Positions 24,606-33,772 of a DNA stretch of 64,000 nt are shown in pieces. Origin of the DNA: Desulfosporosinus sp049943955 (GTDB taxonomy: Bacteria; Bacillota; Desulfitobacteriia; Desulfitobacteriales; Desulfitobacteriaceae); the NCBI RefSeq assembly GCF_049943955.1, contig NZ_JBNFTW010000003.1, positions 186,001 through 250,000 on the forward strand, read 5' to 3'. Numbering within the stretch: position 1 is the first letter of the stretch; each line of letters starts with the position of its first letter. The position numbers and the translations under genes are program-made. Below the pieces are notes generated by a model, which worked only from the letters and a program-made list of their open reading frames with translations, was not told where the DNA came from and ran no database searches.

Positions 24606-25297
24606 TTGAATACCTCCCTGAACAAGAGATCTACAGATTTTCCTTTGGCATCGCGGATATCGTCGACTGTGGATGTCAAAACAACTTTGCCTTGATTGAG
24701 AAAGATGACATAGTCTAATATTTTTTCAATATCCGATATAAGGTGGGAGGAGATAATCACCGTAGCATTTTCATTATAATTACTTAGAATTGTTTCCAGA
24801 ATATAATCCCTTGCCGCCGGGTCAACCCCGCCTATGGGTTCATCTAAAAAGTAAAGCTCTGCTTCTCTGCTCATAACAAGAATCAGCTGTACTTTCTCCT
24901 TCGTTCCTTTAGACATGGTTTTCAGCCGATCATCAGGGCTGATATTCAGACGTTTAAGCATATCATAAGCCTTTTCGGGTTTGAAATTATCATAGAAATC
25001 TGAGAAAAATTCAATGATTTGCTGAACGCGCATCCAATCATTTAGATAAGTTCTTTCCGGTAGGTATGACACAATCTTCTTGGTTTCAATGCCAGGTTGT
25101 TGGCCGCCAATGAGGATCTTTCCGGAAGTGGGAGTTAAGAGCTCATTTGCAAGTTTAATGAGGGTACTTTTTCCGCTGCCGTTGGGGCCAAGAAGTCCTA
25201 CTATTTGCCCACGTTCAATTTTTAGATCAACGCCAGATAAGGCGGTTTTGCTGCCGAATTTCTTTGTCAGGCCGCTGCATTCAAAAATCGTGCTCAT
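24599..25297 (-). CDS. ABC transporter ATP-binding protein
   Basis: The 232-residue ATPase has Walker A GPNGSGKST near residue 37, a degenerate signature MSKGTKEKVQLILVMS near residue 128, Walker B LYFLDEPIGGVDP near residue 150 and a switch His in ISSHLISD. The subfamily is that found with YtrA-like GntR regulators. It starts one base inside the stop of the GntR gene and overlaps the permease gene, making a compact three-gene operon. Confidence 0.9.
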   Translation of the reverse strand: MSTIFECSGLTKKFGSKTALSGVDLKIERGQIVGLLGPNGSGKSTLIKLANELLTPTSGKILIGGQQPGIETKKIVSYLPERTYLNDWMRVQQIIEFFSDFYDNFKPEKAYDMLKRLNISPDDRLKTMSKGTKEKVQLILVMSREAELYFLDEPIGGVDPAARDYILETILSNYNENATVIISSHLISDIEKILDYVIFLNQGKVVLTSTVDDIRDAKGKSVDLLFREVFKC

Positions 25298-25665
25298 TAC
25301 TTCAGCTCCTTTGCCATAGTGGTGATAATGGTTAAAATCTCTTTTTGCTCAAAGCCCATTAGCCGCATTTTTTCTAAAAACTCAAAGATTTGATCCCGGG
25401 CTAGCTTAGTTTTAGCAAGTTCAATCATACTCGCATCCTCCGTTATCGACCGACCGCTGGTGCGGTGGGTTATTATGAGGCCGTCTTCCTCTAATTTTGC
25501 CAGAGCTCTTTGCATGGTATTGGGATTTACCGCAGCTTCTTGTGCCATATCCCGTACTGAAGGCAGTTTTGACCCTGGCGGATAAGTTCCGGAAAACACC
25601 ATCAGCTTGATTTGTTCGACAAGCTGGGTATAAATGGGTCTGTCAGATTTCAAATCCCATGGCAT
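25297..25665 (-). CDS. GntR-family regulator, YtrA subfamily
   Basis: The 122-residue protein has the GntR winged helix at the N-terminus (RPIYTQLVEQIKLMVFSGTY, then LPSVRDMAQEAAVNPNTMQRAL) and only a short helical tail of about 45 residues, which defines the YtrA subgroup. YtrA-type repressors control ABC transporters encoded in the same operon, as here. A 38-bp perfect palindrome directly before the ribosome site is its probable operator, giving autorepression. Confidence 0.92.
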   Translation of the reverse strand: MPWDLKSDRPIYTQLVEQIKLMVFSGTYPPGSKLPSVRDMAQEAAVNPNTMQRALAKLEEDGLIITHRTSGRSITEDASMIELAKTKLARDQIFEFLEKMRLMGFEQKEILTIITTMAKELK

Positions 25666-25676
25666 GCGATCACCTC

Positions 25677-25714
25677 GTGTATTATTGTATTAAGCGCTTA
25701 ATACAATAATACAC
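25677..25714. promoter_or_regulatory. 38-bp perfect palindrome, GntR operator
   Basis: GTGTATTATTGTATTAAGC (25677-25695) is followed directly by its exact reverse complement to 25714. It lies just upstream of the GntR ribosome site, on the probable transcription start. YtrA-type operators are long palindromes of this kind. Confidence 0.85.
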
Positions 25715-25813
25715 CTTTTTGAACTGCTGTCAAGATATAAGATTCTCTAGAATAATGTGAAGCAAGGTATGGTAAGGCCGTTGCATAATAAATATATATC
25801 CGTTTTTATAAAC

Positions 25814-25867
25814 AAAACCTTGCATATCAGTGGAGGATTTAAACCACTATTTATGCAGGTTTTCTTT
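25814..25867 (+). terminator. Terminator-like nested hairpin
   Basis: ACCTTGCATA pairs with TATGCAGGT and inside it AGTGG with CCACT, followed by TTTCTTT. No gene lies directly upstream on this strand, so it may be part of a degraded mobile element or a small RNA end. Confidence 0.4.
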
Positions 25868-25896
25868 AATGAGGGGCGTTTATGCATTTTGCAACA

Positions 25897-25919
25897 GGTC
25901 TTACGATTGGATAAATTCG
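25897..25919 (+). repeat. Right-end remnant of the IS605-like repeat, copy 2
   Basis: GGTCTTACGATTGGATAAAT matches the bases after the right-end hairpin in copies 4 and 9. The hairpin and left end are missing here. Confidence 0.55.
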
Positions 25920-25998
25920 CACATGGTTGTGTCCTAGGTTCAGCCCTTATGTTATATAATGGAAATGTATGATATATCTTACTGAAGGAGGATTTTAG

Positions 25999-26556
25999 AT
26001 GTCTAAAAAAATTCTAATCATTGCCGGTGATGCGGTAGAAGCTCTCGAAGTTTACTATCCCTATTTTCGCGTTTTAGAAGAAGGATTTGAAGCTGTTATT
26101 GCTTCACCGAACAAGAAAGTGCTGCATACCGTTGTCCATGATTTTGAGGGCTGGGAAACATATACTGAGAAACCTGGATATCAGCTGGAATCTCATATTT
26201 CTTTTGTTGATGTTGTTCCAACCCAATATGATGGTTTGATTATTCCCGGCGGCCGCGCTCCGGAGTATATTCGACTTGATGAGAATATTCCCCGTATTGT
26301 TGGGCATTTCTTGGAGGCTGGCAAGCCAGTAGGGGTAATCTGTCACGCAGCTCTTGTACTGAGTGCTTTAAACGATAAAAAGTATTTCCAAGGGCGTACC
26401 ATGACGGCTTACACGGCTTGCAGCCTTGATGTAGAAAGTTTAGGTGCAACGTATACTAAAGAAACACTTCATGTTGACAACAATATCGTTTCCGGTCACG
26501 CTTGGCCTGATCTACCTGGCTTTATGAGGGAATTTCTTAAGTTAGTAAGGAAATAA
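25999..26556 (+). CDS. DJ-1/PfpI-family protein (putative deglycase or protease)
   Basis: The 185-residue protein has the DJ-1/PfpI fold with the nucleophile elbow VGVICHAALVLSA near residue 113 (Cys114, followed by His) and GGRAPEYIR near residue 80, containing the supporting acidic residue. Family members act as glyoxalases, deglycases or chaperones. GAAGGAGGA precedes the ATG, with TATAAT at 25955-25960 as a likely -10. It is monocistronic, ending at a strong hairpin. Confidence 0.88.
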   Translation: MSKKILIIAGDAVEALEVYYPYFRVLEEGFEAVIASPNKKVLHTVVHDFEGWETYTEKPGYQLESHISFVDVVPTQYDGLIIPGGRAPEYIRLDENIPRIVGHFLEAGKPVGVICHAALVLSALNDKKYFQGRTMTAYTACSLDVESLGATYTKETLHVDNNIVSGHAWPDLPGFMREFLKLVRK

Positions 26557-26604
26557 AGTGATAAAGGTCAAGGACGTTTCTACTGAATGTAAACTGATCA
26601 AAGA

Positions 26605-26635
26605 AGCTCTCCACTGCATGGAGAGCTATTTTTTA
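26605..26635 (+). terminator. Terminator of the DJ-1-like gene
   Basis: AGCTCTCCA, loop CTGCA, TGGAGAGCT, then ATTTTTTA. Confidence 0.92.
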
Positions 26636-26756
26636 GTGTTTATTAATTCTAATGGCTTATATAGAATTTTTCTCAAAGCAGGAAATTGCTTAGGTGATGT
26701 CTAATTAGCAATACAACAAACCATATTTTACCAATACTATTGGGAGGTTAAAAGGA

Positions 26757-26921
26757 ATGGCAAAAGGACCGACTAAGGAACAATTCAAAATCTTGCTAAA
26801 AGAGGAAATTGCAGCATGGGAAAAGAGGGCTAGTGAATTAAGAGGGAAACTGAAAGAACAAGCGATAGGACGTAAATTAGAATGTGAATGTTTGTTGGAT
26901 GCGTTTGAAGGAAACATTTAA
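26757..26921 (+). CDS. Small 54-residue charged helical protein
   Basis: An ATG at 26757 (after GGGAGGTTAAAAGGA) encodes a 54-residue lysine/glutamate-rich, helical protein starting MAKGPTKEQFKILLKEEIAA and ending LLDAFEGNI. It has two adjacent Cys-containing positions (LECECLL). The reading frame is below the usual size cut-off but the ribosome site and the terminator hairpin right after it support expression. Family unknown. Confidence 0.6.
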   Translation: MAKGPTKEQFKILLKEEIAAWEKRASELRGKLKEQAIGRKLECECLLDAFEGNI

Positions 26922-26942
26922 AATAGACATTGCAAGATAGAA

Positions 26943-26972
26943 AGCGCCTTCGTCATTATGGACGAAGGCGCT
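26943..26972. terminator. Bidirectional hairpin between convergent genes
   Basis: AGCGCCTTCGTC and GACGAAGGCGCT form a perfect 12-bp stem between the small gene and the pyridoxamine kinase gene. T-runs are modest on both sides. Confidence 0.75.
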
Positions 26973-27005
26973 GAATGGGTTTTGTCATGAGAATAAGAGA
27001 AGAGA

Positions 27006-27863
27006 TTAGTCTGCATGCAGTCCCAATTGTTGGATAAGATAGGGGATGGCTCTTTCAAAGCATACGCCGTAGCGTTTCTCCAGCCCTAAATTTTCCGTCA
27101 AGCGTATACACTTAAGAGTATAGTTCACGGCAATTTGCAAGGCATCTTTAAGGGGAAAATCATTTAACAGCCCCGATAATAAGGCACTGCTGAAAATATC
27201 TCCTGTGCCGTGGAAGTAGCCGTCAACTTTTTCATTGAAGGCATAGCTGATTTTTCCTGTGTCGCTATCAAAGGAGGCGGCTCCTAATTTGCTCTTTTCA
27301 AAGGAAACACCCGTTAGAACAACCTTTTTCGCTCCCAGAGCGGAGAGTCTTTTTAATAGTGCTTCAATATACTCCTGAGAGTAATCCTCCCCGATGTATT
27401 CCTCTTCTAAAAGAAAAGCAGCTTCCGTTAGATTCGGCACGATAATATCTGCCTTAGCACATAATTTGCTCATTCCCTTGGCCATTTCCGGCGAGTAAAT
27501 GGAATATAAGATTCCATTGTCCGCCATAACCGGATCGACCATGACTAGAGTTTCGTTGCTTCTAAATGTGTCAAAGAGGCCAGCCACTAAATCAATTTGC
27601 TCAAAGGAACCTAAAAATCCGCTGTATAAAGCGTCAAATTTTAGATTAAGCGACTGCCAATGTTTGGAAATTGGCTCAATATCATTTGTTAAATCTCTAT
27701 AGGTAAAACCTTCGAAACCTCCGGTATGGGTGGATAAGATCGCTGTTGGCAAGACTCCGGTATCAAACCCGGCTGCCGAAAGAATTGGCAGAGCTACTGT
27801 TAGTGAACACCTACCGACACAAGAGATATCATGAATTGCCGCGACTCTTTTTTGTTTGTTCAT
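27006..27863 (-). CDS. pdxK: Pyridoxal/pyridoxamine kinase (ribokinase fold)
   Basis: The 285-residue protein has the PdxK/PdxY start RVAAIHDISCVGRCSLTVALPILSAAG, MVDPVMADNG near residue 110, VPNLTEAAFLL near residue 142 and the anion-hole/catalytic loop FHGTGDIFSSALLSGLL near residue 217 with Asp as base. It phosphorylates pyridoxal, pyridoxamine or pyridoxine in the B6 salvage pathway. AGGAGGA precedes the ATG. Symbol is by family; paralogous kinases for HMP cannot be fully excluded but the HDISCVGRCS start favours pyridoxamine kinase. Confidence 0.88.
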   Translation of the reverse strand: MNKQKRVAAIHDISCVGRCSLTVALPILSAAGFDTGVLPTAILSTHTGGFEGFTYRDLTNDIEPISKHWQSLNLKFDALYSGFLGSFEQIDLVAGLFDTFRSNETLVMVDPVMADNGILYSIYSPEMAKGMSKLCAKADIIVPNLTEAAFLLEEEYIGEDYSQEYIEALLKRLSALGAKKVVLTGVSFEKSKLGAASFDSDTGKISYAFNEKVDGYFHGTGDIFSSALLSGLLNDFPLKDALQIAVNYTLKCIRLTENLGLEKRYGVCFERAIPYLIQQLGLHAD

Positions 27864-27928
27864 CTGTTGATTAAATCCTCCTTTGTATTAATGCCATAAT
27901 TAAAGCAAAGTTTGTTTTAGTCCCAAAT

Positions 27929-28043
27929 ATTAATCCAATTGTATGACTCCTGTTTCTTCTACAAGTGGGATTGGTTCCCATACCCATACCTTACACTTTC
28001 GTCACCGAAGCCTCGATGTTCAGCTTTAGCTGAACGAGTTCAT
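27929..28043 (-). repeat. IS605-like structured repeat, copy 3 (degenerate)
   Basis: The minus strand starts TGAACTCGTTCAGC, has the left hairpin and the start of the type-A middle (GGCTTCGGTGACGAAAG), then a decayed right-end hairpin and CATACAATTGGATTAA. About 65 bp are missing from the middle relative to copy 4. Confidence 0.75.
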
Positions 28044-28108
28044 TTATCTCCCTCTCAAGCGGCTTCAAATAAAGTTAATGTTCTCGAGAAGTTTAAATTG
28101 AATCATAC

Positions 28109-29506
28109 TTAATGGTTAGATGGCTCACTCTCATAACTCTGTAACTTTCGATACAGGTTTCGTACACTGATGCCTAATAAGCCGGCTGTTTGAGTTTTAT
28201 TGCCTTTGGTCTTTTTGAGAGCTGCAGCGATGTAGTGCTTTTCAACTTCTTCTAAAGTTGGATAATGATTATTACGGAAAAGATTGAAAAATTCTTCATC
28301 CGAATCTAAGGAAGAAGAAGTTTGCACAATTTGTTCTGAGTCCCCCCAAATGTCTTTAGAGGCTATCGTTCCGTCGGCGGCTAAAATTCGTCCGCGTTCA
28401 ATGAGATGGAAGAGTTCACGAACATTACCGGGAAAACTATAATTGAGAAGCTGTTCCTTGGTTTCAGGTAACAAGCTATAAGCAGGTTGGCGGGATTTTT
28501 TGCTTTGGTTCTCAAGAAAATAGTTTGCCAGAGGAAGAATATCGTCTCGGCGTTCACGCAAAGGAGGAACAATTAAGGTTAAACCGTTTAGACGGTAAAA
28601 CAAATCTTCGCGAAACCTTCCTTGACTGACTTCTTGGCGAAGGTCTCGATTGGTTGCCGCAACAATCCTGACGTTTACCTGCCGCAGACGAGTATCTCCG
28701 ACCCGCCGGAATTCACCGCTTTCTAAGAACCTTAATAATTTAATCTGAATGGATAAAGGCATTTCCCCGATTTCATCGAGAAAGAGGGTTCCTTTATCGG
28801 CCATTTCAACTAAACCAATTTTCTGAGTTCCTGCACCGGTAAAAGCTCCCTTTTCATGCCCGAAAAGTTCACTCTCAATTAAAGACTCTGGAATGGCCCC
28901 TGAGTTTACCGGAATGAAAGACATGTTGACTCGTGAGCTGCAGAGATGGATGGTTTTAGCGATTAACTCCTTGCCTACCCCGCTTTCTCCCTGAATGAGG
29001 ACGGAGGCATCGGTTTGAGCAACCTTTTCGGTCATTTCAAGAAGCGCCGTCATGGGTGCGCTTTCGGCGATTATTTTCAGCTCCGGAGTTTGACGGTTTA
29101 CTGCTTGTCTCAATCCTTTATTTTCACGCAATAACTCTCGCTTTTCAAGAGCTTTTTGCAGCGTAATTTCAAGTTCGGACAAGTTACAAGGTTTGGTCAG
29201 GTAATCATATGCTCCCAGCTTCATCGCTTCGATGGCCGATTCAATCGTACCATTCCCGGTTAACATAACGACCTGAAGATCAGGTTGGATTTGTTTAAAG
29301 GTCGGTATAAGGGTAAGTCCATCGCCATCCGGCAGCTTGATATCCAGAAGGACAGCATCAAGCAGAGTATCCTTAAGAAATGATATGCCTTCTTGAGCGG
29401 TGCCGGCTTCCAATATTTCGTAGCCTTTACGTTTTAAGCGCTGAGCTATTATCCTTCGCAATGCTTCCTCATCGTCTAAGATCAGTACTTTTTGCCGAAA
29501 TTTCAT
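28109..29506 (-). CDS. NtrC-family sigma-54-dependent response regulator
   Basis: The 465-residue protein has a receiver domain (phospho-Asp in LLDIKLPDGDG near residue 55, Lys in YLTKPC), and an AAA+ domain with Walker A GESGVGKE near residue 170. It has the intact sigma-54-contact loop GAFTGA near residue 218, Walker B GTLFLDEIGEM and an arginine finger region FREDLFYRL, and ends with a Fis-type HTH (KTQTAGLLGISVRNLYRKL). It remodels sigma-54 RNA polymerase at -24/-12 promoters. It is five bases after the kinase gene. The nearby YeiH gene has such a promoter and is the likely target. Confidence 0.95.
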   Translation of the reverse strand: MKFRQKVLILDDEEALRRIIAQRLKRKGYEILEAGTAQEGISFLKDTLLDAVLLDIKLPDGDGLTLIPTFKQIQPDLQVVMLTGNGTIESAIEAMKLGAYDYLTKPCNLSELEITLQKALEKRELLRENKGLRQAVNRQTPELKIIAESAPMTALLEMTEKVAQTDASVLIQGESGVGKELIAKTIHLCSSRVNMSFIPVNSGAIPESLIESELFGHEKGAFTGAGTQKIGLVEMADKGTLFLDEIGEMPLSIQIKLLRFLESGEFRRVGDTRLRQVNVRIVAATNRDLRQEVSQGRFREDLFYRLNGLTLIVPPLRERRDDILPLANYFLENQSKKSRQPAYSLLPETKEQLLNYSFPGNVRELFHLIERGRILAADGTIASKDIWGDSEQIVQTSSSLDSDEEFFNLFRNNHYPTLEEVEKHYIAAALKKTKGNKTQTAGLLGISVRNLYRKLQSYESEPSNH

Positions 29507-29511
29507 CGGTT

Positions 29512-31647
29512 TTAATCACCCGCCTTATGGAAGGGCAAGGTTATTCTCACACATGTTCCTTGACCTTCTGTACTTTCTAATGACATTTTACCTTGCATTT
29601 TCAGAACAATTCCGTAGCTGACATATAACCCTAACCCCGTTCCTTGGCCAACGGATTTCGTTGTAAAGAAGGGGTCAAAGGCTTTCTTCAGATTGGTTTG
29701 AGAGATTCCTTCGCCATAATCCTGTACCATGAAATTGATAGTTTCCCCTGCGCGGCAGCCTTTGACCTCGATTATTCCGCCTTCAGAAGAAGCATCCAAG
29801 GCATTGGTAAGCAGATTGAGGACAACTTGCTGCCATTCATTTGCATTGCCTAGGGAGTAAAGGCTATTTTCTATTTGGAGTTTGATTTTCAGTTGTTTTT
29901 GCTTCGCTTTATGGGCTATAAGTTCCAATGCCTGAAGGCTGGCGGCGGCTATATCAATGAGGTCAGTGGCATTTTCATTGCGTTTACGGGCAAACCCAAG
30001 CAAACGATCTGTAATCTGTTTGCAGCGAACGATTTGCTCTAAGACGATGTTGAAGCCGGTTTTAATTTCCTCATAAGTTGGTTCCTGGTCATCTTCAGTC
30101 ATACGGTCCAGCAAGTCTTCACAATGGGCAGCGACAATTGCCAGAGGATTGTTAATCTCATGAGCTACCCCTGAGGCCAATAACCCAATGGCGGCCATTT
30201 TGTCGGTTTCAATCATGCGGGCTTCCATTTCCACTTCCTGAGTAACGTCTTCAAGCAATAATAAGTAAGCTGCATTCTCCGGATTATCCGGTAATAAATT
30301 GTAATACATTTGACGAAAATGCCGGCGTTCTTCGTGCACAAACACAGAAAGAGTACGGCCGTTTTCCGGTTGGACGTCCTGTATACTTTGACTGTTAACA
30401 ACTTGGTCACAGGGAAGGTTTGCTAAATGTTCTCCGAACCATTCAGCAAACTTCGTATTCCACCATATAATCTTTTTCTCCGGGTTCAAGAGAACCATCC
30501 CGGCGCCAATTCCGTCGACAACGGTAGTCAAAAGTTCCTTTTCATTTTTTAAGTTTTCGTTTTTCTCATCAAGAGAGTTTAACAACTGGTTAAAGGATTT
30601 AACCAATCTTCCGATTTCATCCCAACTTTCTATTGGAATATGGGACTCTAAGTTTCCGGTTGAAATGATCTGCTGGACTTGGGCTTCAAGGTTTTCAATG
30701 GGATGAACGACCTGTAAGCCAAAGGCAATACTTAAAATCATGACTAAAGCCATGATCAGGATGGCGATCATGATGAGACGTAAGGCAAAATCATAAATTG
30801 GTTTATTAGCTTCTTGAGTGGGTTGTTCAATAACCACTGCCCAATTTGGTATCCCCACGGAGGCATAGGCTCCAACAACAGGAACACCGCTGAGATTTTT
30901 ATACTCGCTTCCCTGAGAATAGGTTTTTCCCTCTATAAAGCTTTGGACAGCGGGATTTTCGCGGATTTTTTCGGGATGCGACATGCGTGCTGAATCTGTC
31001 GTTCCAATTAAATTTCCGGTCTGATCAACTAAAAATATGTATTCGCCGTTACCTAATTGGAGATTGTGGTAGTTGTTGATAATGGTTGTAACGTCAATTT
31101 TGGCTTGGAGATAGCCGATTTTTCGCTTTGTTGCAGGATCCTGAACGGTTACTGTTAAATAGATTTTCGGGCGCTTGTCATTAGAGAAAAACACGTTACT
31201 GATGTTCGAAAACATTTCCGGAGAAATGGGGTTCTCAAGTTTAAGCGCAGGAGAAGGCTGTGTTATTCCTCCGTGAAAAGAAATTTGATCAATGACCTTA
31301 TCATTTGCGTCGGCAACCTTTATCTCTTCAATCAAGGGTTCCTTTTGCAAAAGAGTTTCTAGAATGATCTGCCGTGACGTTTTATCGTTTCCGACGAGGG
31401 CATAGGCGCTTGTTGTTTTGGTAAGGATAAGACTGTTTTCGAGATTTGTAAACGTATCTTTTATTTCATGTGCCAGGACTGTCACCTGTTCAAAATTCTG
31501 CGCGTAAATATCTTTTTCAAGATTTTGACTTACGGATGTAAAACCTAAATACCCGAGAAAGAATAGTGGGAGAATGGACATGGTAACACCAAATAACAAA
31601 AAGTGAACTTTGATCCGCATCCACCAAGGAATTGAGCTGTTTTTCAT
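29512..31647 (-). CDS. Cache/HAMP/PAS sensor histidine kinase
   Basis: The protein of about 711 residues has a membrane span near 18-38, an extracellular double-Cache sensor region (about 40-285), a second span near 295-318, a HAMP linker, and a PAS domain (VVDGIGAGMVLLNPEKKIIWWN). It continues with HisKA including phospho-His in GVAHEINNPLAIVAA, and HATPase_c with DYGEGI and TGLGLYVSYGIV. It senses an external ligand and phosphorylates the coupled NtrC-type regulator. ATG 31647 is preferred to the in-frame GTG 31680. Cache sensors usually bind small organic acids or similar; the ligand here is unknown. Confidence 0.93.
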   Translation of the reverse strand: MKNSSIPWWMRIKVHFLLFGVTMSILPLFFLGYLGFTSVSQNLEKDIYAQNFEQVTVLAHEIKDTFTNLENSLILTKTTSAYALVGNDKTSRQIILETLLQKEPLIEEIKVADANDKVIDQISFHGGITQPSPALKLENPISPEMFSNISNVFFSNDKRPKIYLTVTVQDPATKRKIGYLQAKIDVTTIINNYHNLQLGNGEYIFLVDQTGNLIGTTDSARMSHPEKIRENPAVQSFIEGKTYSQGSEYKNLSGVPVVGAYASVGIPNWAVVIEQPTQEANKPIYDFALRLIMIAILIMALVMILSIAFGLQVVHPIENLEAQVQQIISTGNLESHIPIESWDEIGRLVKSFNQLLNSLDEKNENLKNEKELLTTVVDGIGAGMVLLNPEKKIIWWNTKFAEWFGEHLANLPCDQVVNSQSIQDVQPENGRTLSVFVHEERRHFRQMYYNLLPDNPENAAYLLLLEDVTQEVEMEARMIETDKMAAIGLLASGVAHEINNPLAIVAAHCEDLLDRMTEDDQEPTYEEIKTGFNIVLEQIVRCKQITDRLLGFARKRNENATDLIDIAAASLQALELIAHKAKQKQLKIKLQIENSLYSLGNANEWQQVVLNLLTNALDASSEGGIIEVKGCRAGETINFMVQDYGEGISQTNLKKAFDPFFTTKSVGQGTGLGLYVSYGIVLKMQGKMSLESTEGQGTCVRITLPFHKAGD

Positions 31648-31870
31648 CCTTTGGCCCCCATCCGCTGTCTTAATTCCCACAATGACTATCTGCTTCTAGT
31701 GTAGCACGAGTCCGGATAGTTTTGTCTCCCTGCCATGAGTTTTAAGAAAAAAAGAACAAGTCATTAAAAAAGGATGCAGACCTTTTTCAGTCAACACCCA
31801 TAGCCGTTTCAGCAGGTAAGAACAATTATTCGCATTATAGGTAAGACATAATTGATTTTCAGAACAAGGC

Positions 31871-32239
31871 TTAAAGGACTCCCCATTTGCGGGTATACTC
31901 CAACTTAATGATGTACTCATCGTTGTGGAAGCCATGGCTGCTCAAAACATTAATGACTTTATTAACCTCAAAGGATTGGGTTTCCATTTGGACAAAGCCT
32001 TTCCTTCCGGTGATGGCCCAATCTTCATGAGCTTCCAGGAGTACTTCCATCATCTGGGCAATTCGTTCTAAGCGTTCCGTCAAATAGTTCTTCCATAATC
32101 TGATATCCTCCGGACCGATGTCTTTCCCCAGTGTCACTTCGGTTATAAGTTTGTTTTCTTTGTTCTTTAGTTTGGGGAAATTTTGATGATAGAATTGGAT
32201 AATTACTCGTTGTACACAGGTCTCGTTGTTAATATTCAT
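31871..32239 (-). CDS. Hypothetical 122-residue protein between exporter and sensor genes
   Basis: The protein is soluble, with a helical middle (DIRLWKNYLTERLERIAQMMEVLLEAHEDW) and a C-terminal beta region (GFVQMETQSFEVNKVINVLS, then IIKLEYTRKWGVL). I do not recognise a family. AGGAGTCAGACCA precedes the ATG. It lies on the same strand between the YeiH gene and the kinase and is probably in the same regulatory unit, so an accessory or sensing role is possible. Confidence 0.6.
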   Translation of the reverse strand: MNINNETCVQRVIIQFYHQNFPKLKNKENKLITEVTLGKDIGPEDIRLWKNYLTERLERIAQMMEVLLEAHEDWAITGRKGFVQMETQSFEVNKVINVLSSHGFHNDEYIIKLEYTRKWGVL

Positions 32240-32336
32240 TGGTCTGACTCCTATTCCCCAATCAATCTATATCGTTACACTGAACCTGTAAACAAGCTTG
32301 CTCTCTGTTTATTTTAACGTTTTTCCGAACATAGGT

Positions 32337-32376
32337 ATAGGGCAAAAAGACCTTTGCGAATGTTTTTTTGCCCTAT
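32337..32376 (-). terminator. Hairpin after the first YeiH gene
   Basis: ATAGGGCAAAAA and TTTTTGCCCTAT form a 12-bp stem around a 16-nt loop. It follows the YeiH stop on the minus strand; the T residues lie inside the stem, so termination efficiency is uncertain and read-through to the kinase genes is possible. Confidence 0.5.
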
Positions 32377-32422
32377 CGAACTATAACCTTCGGCTGAATA
32401 TTTGCCTCTAGCATCAGTGCAA

Positions 32423-33772
32423 TTACTTAACTAATTGCCAGAAACCACCAAGAATGATGGTGGAGAAGATGAATCCTAAAGGAACGTTGACACAAACGCC
32501 GGCTGTAAAAGCTGCAAAAGGCTTCCAGCCTACGGATGTTAAATCGCGAAAACGAGTTGTTAAACCGATGCAAAGGAAGGTGAAAATGAAGGTCCAACTT
32601 CTTAATACTTTTATGGGGTTTATAACATCCGCCGTTACAGAGGCGGCTGCATGAGGGCTGGATGTTGCAACAATAATTGTTAATAGTATAGACGCTATGA
32701 AGAAACCAATAACAAATTTGGGGAAACGGTACCAGATTTCACCGGCTTGGGGTTTGGCACCACTTTCGTCTTTTTCCCATTTTGTTACGGAAATCAAAGC
32801 CATAATGAAGCACCAGATTCCAATCCACATATCACGGCCTACGACTTTCATAAGCGTAAAGGTTCTGATAGCTTGTTCACTGATGGCCGCAGCCGCAGCC
32901 ATTCCGGCGGCATCAGCAAATTCGGAGGTTCCAATCCATGCTCCACCGGGGCCATCAGGAATTCCAAAGGCTTTAATGACAAAAGGCAGGCCAATAACCA
33001 TAACGATAGCCCAGACAACAACCAAGGAAATAGCCACAGAAACATGCTGCTTTTCAGATTTGACTGCACTGCCGATGGCAATAGAAGCCGAAACACCACA
33101 GATTGATCCGCCGGCAGCTAAGGTGGCAGCAAAACGGTGATCGAGTTTCAAAACGCGTGTTCCCACAAAATAAATCGTTAAATAAGTAGACACAGCGATA
33201 ACCGTTGCTTGCAGAAAGGCGGCCGGTCCGGCTTGCACAATCATTGTAAAAGGAAGAGTTGCTCCTAAGAGAACAATCCCTGTCTTGACATAGAATTCCG
33301 TTCTTAATGAGGTATTAAACCATTCCGGCAGTTTAAACAGATTAGCTATAATCATTCCGATGACCAAAGCCCAAAGGGGAGCCTCCAGATTATAGTGATT
33401 GGAAAATTTGCTTGCTCCTAGAATATAGATGACGATACTGGCAATAAAGATAATTGTAAAACCGAAGATAAATTCCCCAACTTTATGTCCCAGGGTTTTA
33501 ATGGCAACGGTGAAAATCACGGTAAATACTAACCATAACAGGAAAAGATTCATGAGATTGGCTGAAAGGAAGGCAGCTATTTTACTAAAATCTGTCCAGT
33601 TTCCCGGGAAATTTACAGAGATGGATTTAATAAAGGTGTTGCCGGAGGTCCATAATAAAAGAGCAACGACGACGATACCGAGGCCTAACCATACTGCCCA
33701 ATAATCCTCTTTCTTAAATAAATCCCCCAATCCGCCTGATGGCCTTGTTTGGGTCTTCATATTAGTACTCAT
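32423..33772 (-). CDS. YeiH/UPF0324-family putative anion (sulfate) exporter, copy 1
   Basis: The 449-residue protein has about eleven membrane spans and the family motifs RFAATLAAGGSICGVSASIA near residue 215, KSEKQHVSVAISLV, and FADAAGMAAAAAISEQAIRTFTLMKVVGRDMWIG near residue 285. The family is annotated as putative sulfate exporter; substrate is not proven and could be sulfite or another small anion. A sigma-54 promoter lies 240 bp upstream, and a sigma-54 activator is encoded downstream on the same strand. AAAGGAGTG precedes the ATG. Confidence 0.88.
   Translation of the reverse strand: MSTNMKTQTRPSGGLGDLFKKEDYWAVWLGLGIVVVALLLWTSGNTFIKSISVNFPGNWTDFSKIAAFLSANLMNLFLLWLVFTVIFTVAIKTLGHKVGEFIFGFTIIFIASIVIYILGASKFSNHYNLEAPLWALVIGMIIANLFKLPEWFNTSLRTEFYVKTGIVLLGATLPFTMIVQAGPAAFLQATVIAVSTYLTIYFVGTRVLKLDHRFAATLAAGGSICGVSASIAIGSAVKSEKQHVSVAISLVVVWAIVMVIGLPFVIKAFGIPDGPGGAWIGTSEFADAAGMAAAAAISEQAIRTFTLMKVVGRDMWIGIWCFIMALISVTKWEKDESGAKPQAGEIWYRFPKFVIGFFIASILLTIIVATSSPHAAASVTADVINPIKVLRSWTFIFTFLCIGLTTRFRDLTSVGWKPFAAFTAGVCVNVPLGFIFSTIILGGFWQLVK

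Noticed and set aside
25757..25972. Plus-strand ORF of 71 codons before the DJ-1-like gene
   Set aside because: It crosses a terminator-like hairpin and a repeat remnant, has no ribosome site, and shows no protein-like pattern.
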